The notes under the pieces were generated by a model. It had not been told where the DNA came from and ran no database searches. It saw nothing but the letters and a program-made list of their open reading frames with translations. The position numbers were made by a program, and so were the translations under genes. Of a stretch of 64,000 nt of DNA, positions 63,482 through 64,000 are shown piece by piece. Source of the stretch: Flagellimonas nanhaiensis (GTDB lineage: Bacteria > Bacteroidota > Bacteroidia > Flavobacteriales > Flavobacteriaceae); NCBI RefSeq assembly GCF_003382275.1, contig NZ_QTJX01000001.1, positions 1,116,001 to 1,180,000 of the forward strand, given 5' to 3'. How positions within the stretch are numbered: position 1 is the first letter of the stretch; every line of letters begins with the position of its first letter.

Positions 63482-64000
63482 TCAGTTTATTATATTATGA
63501 TAATCTGTTAAAGTGTCAATATCGATTTCCTTACCTGATGCCGACATCATTTTGGTTTGAGCTATGTTTTCAGAAATAACATGTTTGGCGCCATAATCTT
63601 GATGTAGTGAAATAAGCTCCTTCAGCATAGATTTATGGAATATTGCTGGTACCCCAGCGCGCTTACCGTAGGAAGTAGCTACAATTTTATACTCCTTTGT
63701 TTTAAAATTGGCTATCATTTCATTCAAATATTCTGCATCCAGCAGCGGTTGGTCCACTGTCATGATCAACAGTCCATCAAGGTCTCGCGTTTGTTTTAGT
63801 ATGTACTCCACTCCTATTGAGATGGAACTTCCCATTCCATTTTTCCAATTTGGGTTTTCTATTGTAGAAGTTCCTTGAGGAAGTTTTCTTTTAATCAGGT
63901 CCATATTAGCCCCCAACACAACATATGTAGAATCCGTCACCTGTTTAGCTTGAGCTATGGCATGTCCCAGAAAAGTGGAGTTTTTCCAGGGTAGCAGTTG
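63482..64000 (-). CDS. MobA/MocA-like nucleotidyltransferase, 5'-truncated by window edge
   Basis: The frame is open to the last base: upstream of the GTG at 63940 the codons read QLLPWKNSTFLGHAIAQAKQ, the expected N-terminal part of MocA-like enzymes, so the true start lies outside. Visible motifs are ENPNWKNGMGSSISIGV, LLIMTVDQPLLDAEYLN (metal-binding Asp) and GKRAGVPAIFHKSML. These enzymes attach CTP or GTP to molybdopterin; the MocA type serves xanthine-dehydrogenase-family enzymes such as the IorAB-like pair at 18664-21312. About 25-30 N-terminal residues are missing. Confidence 0.85.
   Translation of the reverse strand, partial: QLLPWKNSTFLGHAIAQAKQVTDSTYVVLGANMDLIKRKLPQGTSTIENPNWKNGMGSSISIGVEYILKQTRDLDGLLIMTVDQPLLDAEYLNEMIANFKTKEYKIVATSYGKRAGVPAIFHKSMLKELISLHQDYGAKHVISENIAQTKMMSASGKEIDIDTLTDYHNIIN

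Noticed and set aside
1-64000. CRISPR arrays, tRNA or rRNA genes, intact insertion sequences
   Set aside because: No regularly spaced repeats, cloverleaf sequences, rRNA signatures or transposase genes were found by reading; small degenerate elements cannot be excluded.

Overview
The window comes from a marine-type member of the Flavobacteriaceae (Bacteroidota). The evidence is SusC/SusD glycan uptake with surface lipoproteins, AraC regulators fused to membrane segments, LytS/LytTR signalling, many lipoprotein signals with a bare cysteine lipobox, TAnnTTTG-type promoter motifs and a moderately AT-rich composition. The genus cannot be read from the sequence. Both edges cut genes: a VPS10/BNR repeat protein on the left and a MobA-like nucleotidyltransferase on the right.

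Region 1 (1-10.7 kb) is mixed chromosomal content: the VPS10-like fragment, a cytochrome c-sugar dehydrogenase fusion behind a 28-bp perfect palindrome, an alpha/beta hydrolase, a DinB-like exported protein, a lone FabD, a LytTR two-component pair, and a divergent esterase/beta-lactamase fusion.

Region 2 (10.8-17.3 kb) is an AT-rich accessory island and the most interesting part. On the minus strand, two different reverse transcriptases (512 and 752 aa, both YVDD) lie 3 bp apart. Directly behind them is a strong candidate non-coding RNA (11501-11638). It exposes CACACACA between two hairpins and ends in a textbook terminator. This matches what I recall of DRT3, an antiphage system of two RTs plus an ncRNA with an ACACAC template. 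The island also holds a structured leader before a 100-aa gene, a hairpin-rich stretch upstream of the RTs, three small genes of unknown function (one a 49-aa cysteine-containing protein), and related 25-bp repeats on both flanks.

Region 3 (17.4-21.3 kb) carries an AraC-type membrane regulator divergent from an IorAB-like molybdenum hydroxylase. A MocA-like cofactor enzyme at the right edge could serve such an enzyme.

Region 4 (21.4-43.8 kb) is a beta-mannan/glucomannan utilisation locus: GH5 and a large FG-GAP/UnbV lipoprotein; susC, susD, an IPT-type glycan-binding lipoprotein, a FAS1 protein with two copies of a C-terminal domain, GH5 and GH26 on the minus strand; then GH26, a sodium symporter, a GH130 phosphorylase and a cellobiose/mannobiose 2-epimerase on the plus strand, and an AraC regulator. 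Together these give outside cutting, uptake, inner cutting, transport, epimerisation of mannobiose to mannosylglucose, and phosphorolysis to mannose-1-phosphate and glucose.

Region 5 (43.9-50 kb) is an alpha-mannoside operon (GntR regulator, unusual fused mannose-6-phosphate isomerase, GH38) with a clear operator/promoter. Region 6 (50-64 kb) holds a universal stress protein, an ALDH3-type dehydrogenase, lipoproteins, an exported methyltransferase-like protein, a full-length VPS10/BNR protein, a DUF3052-like protein, a cyclase-like protein, a trehalase, a FadR-type GntR regulator with a perfect GTATAC operator, an amidohydrolase and the MocA-like fragment. I saw no tRNA, rRNA, CRISPR array or intact insertion sequence.
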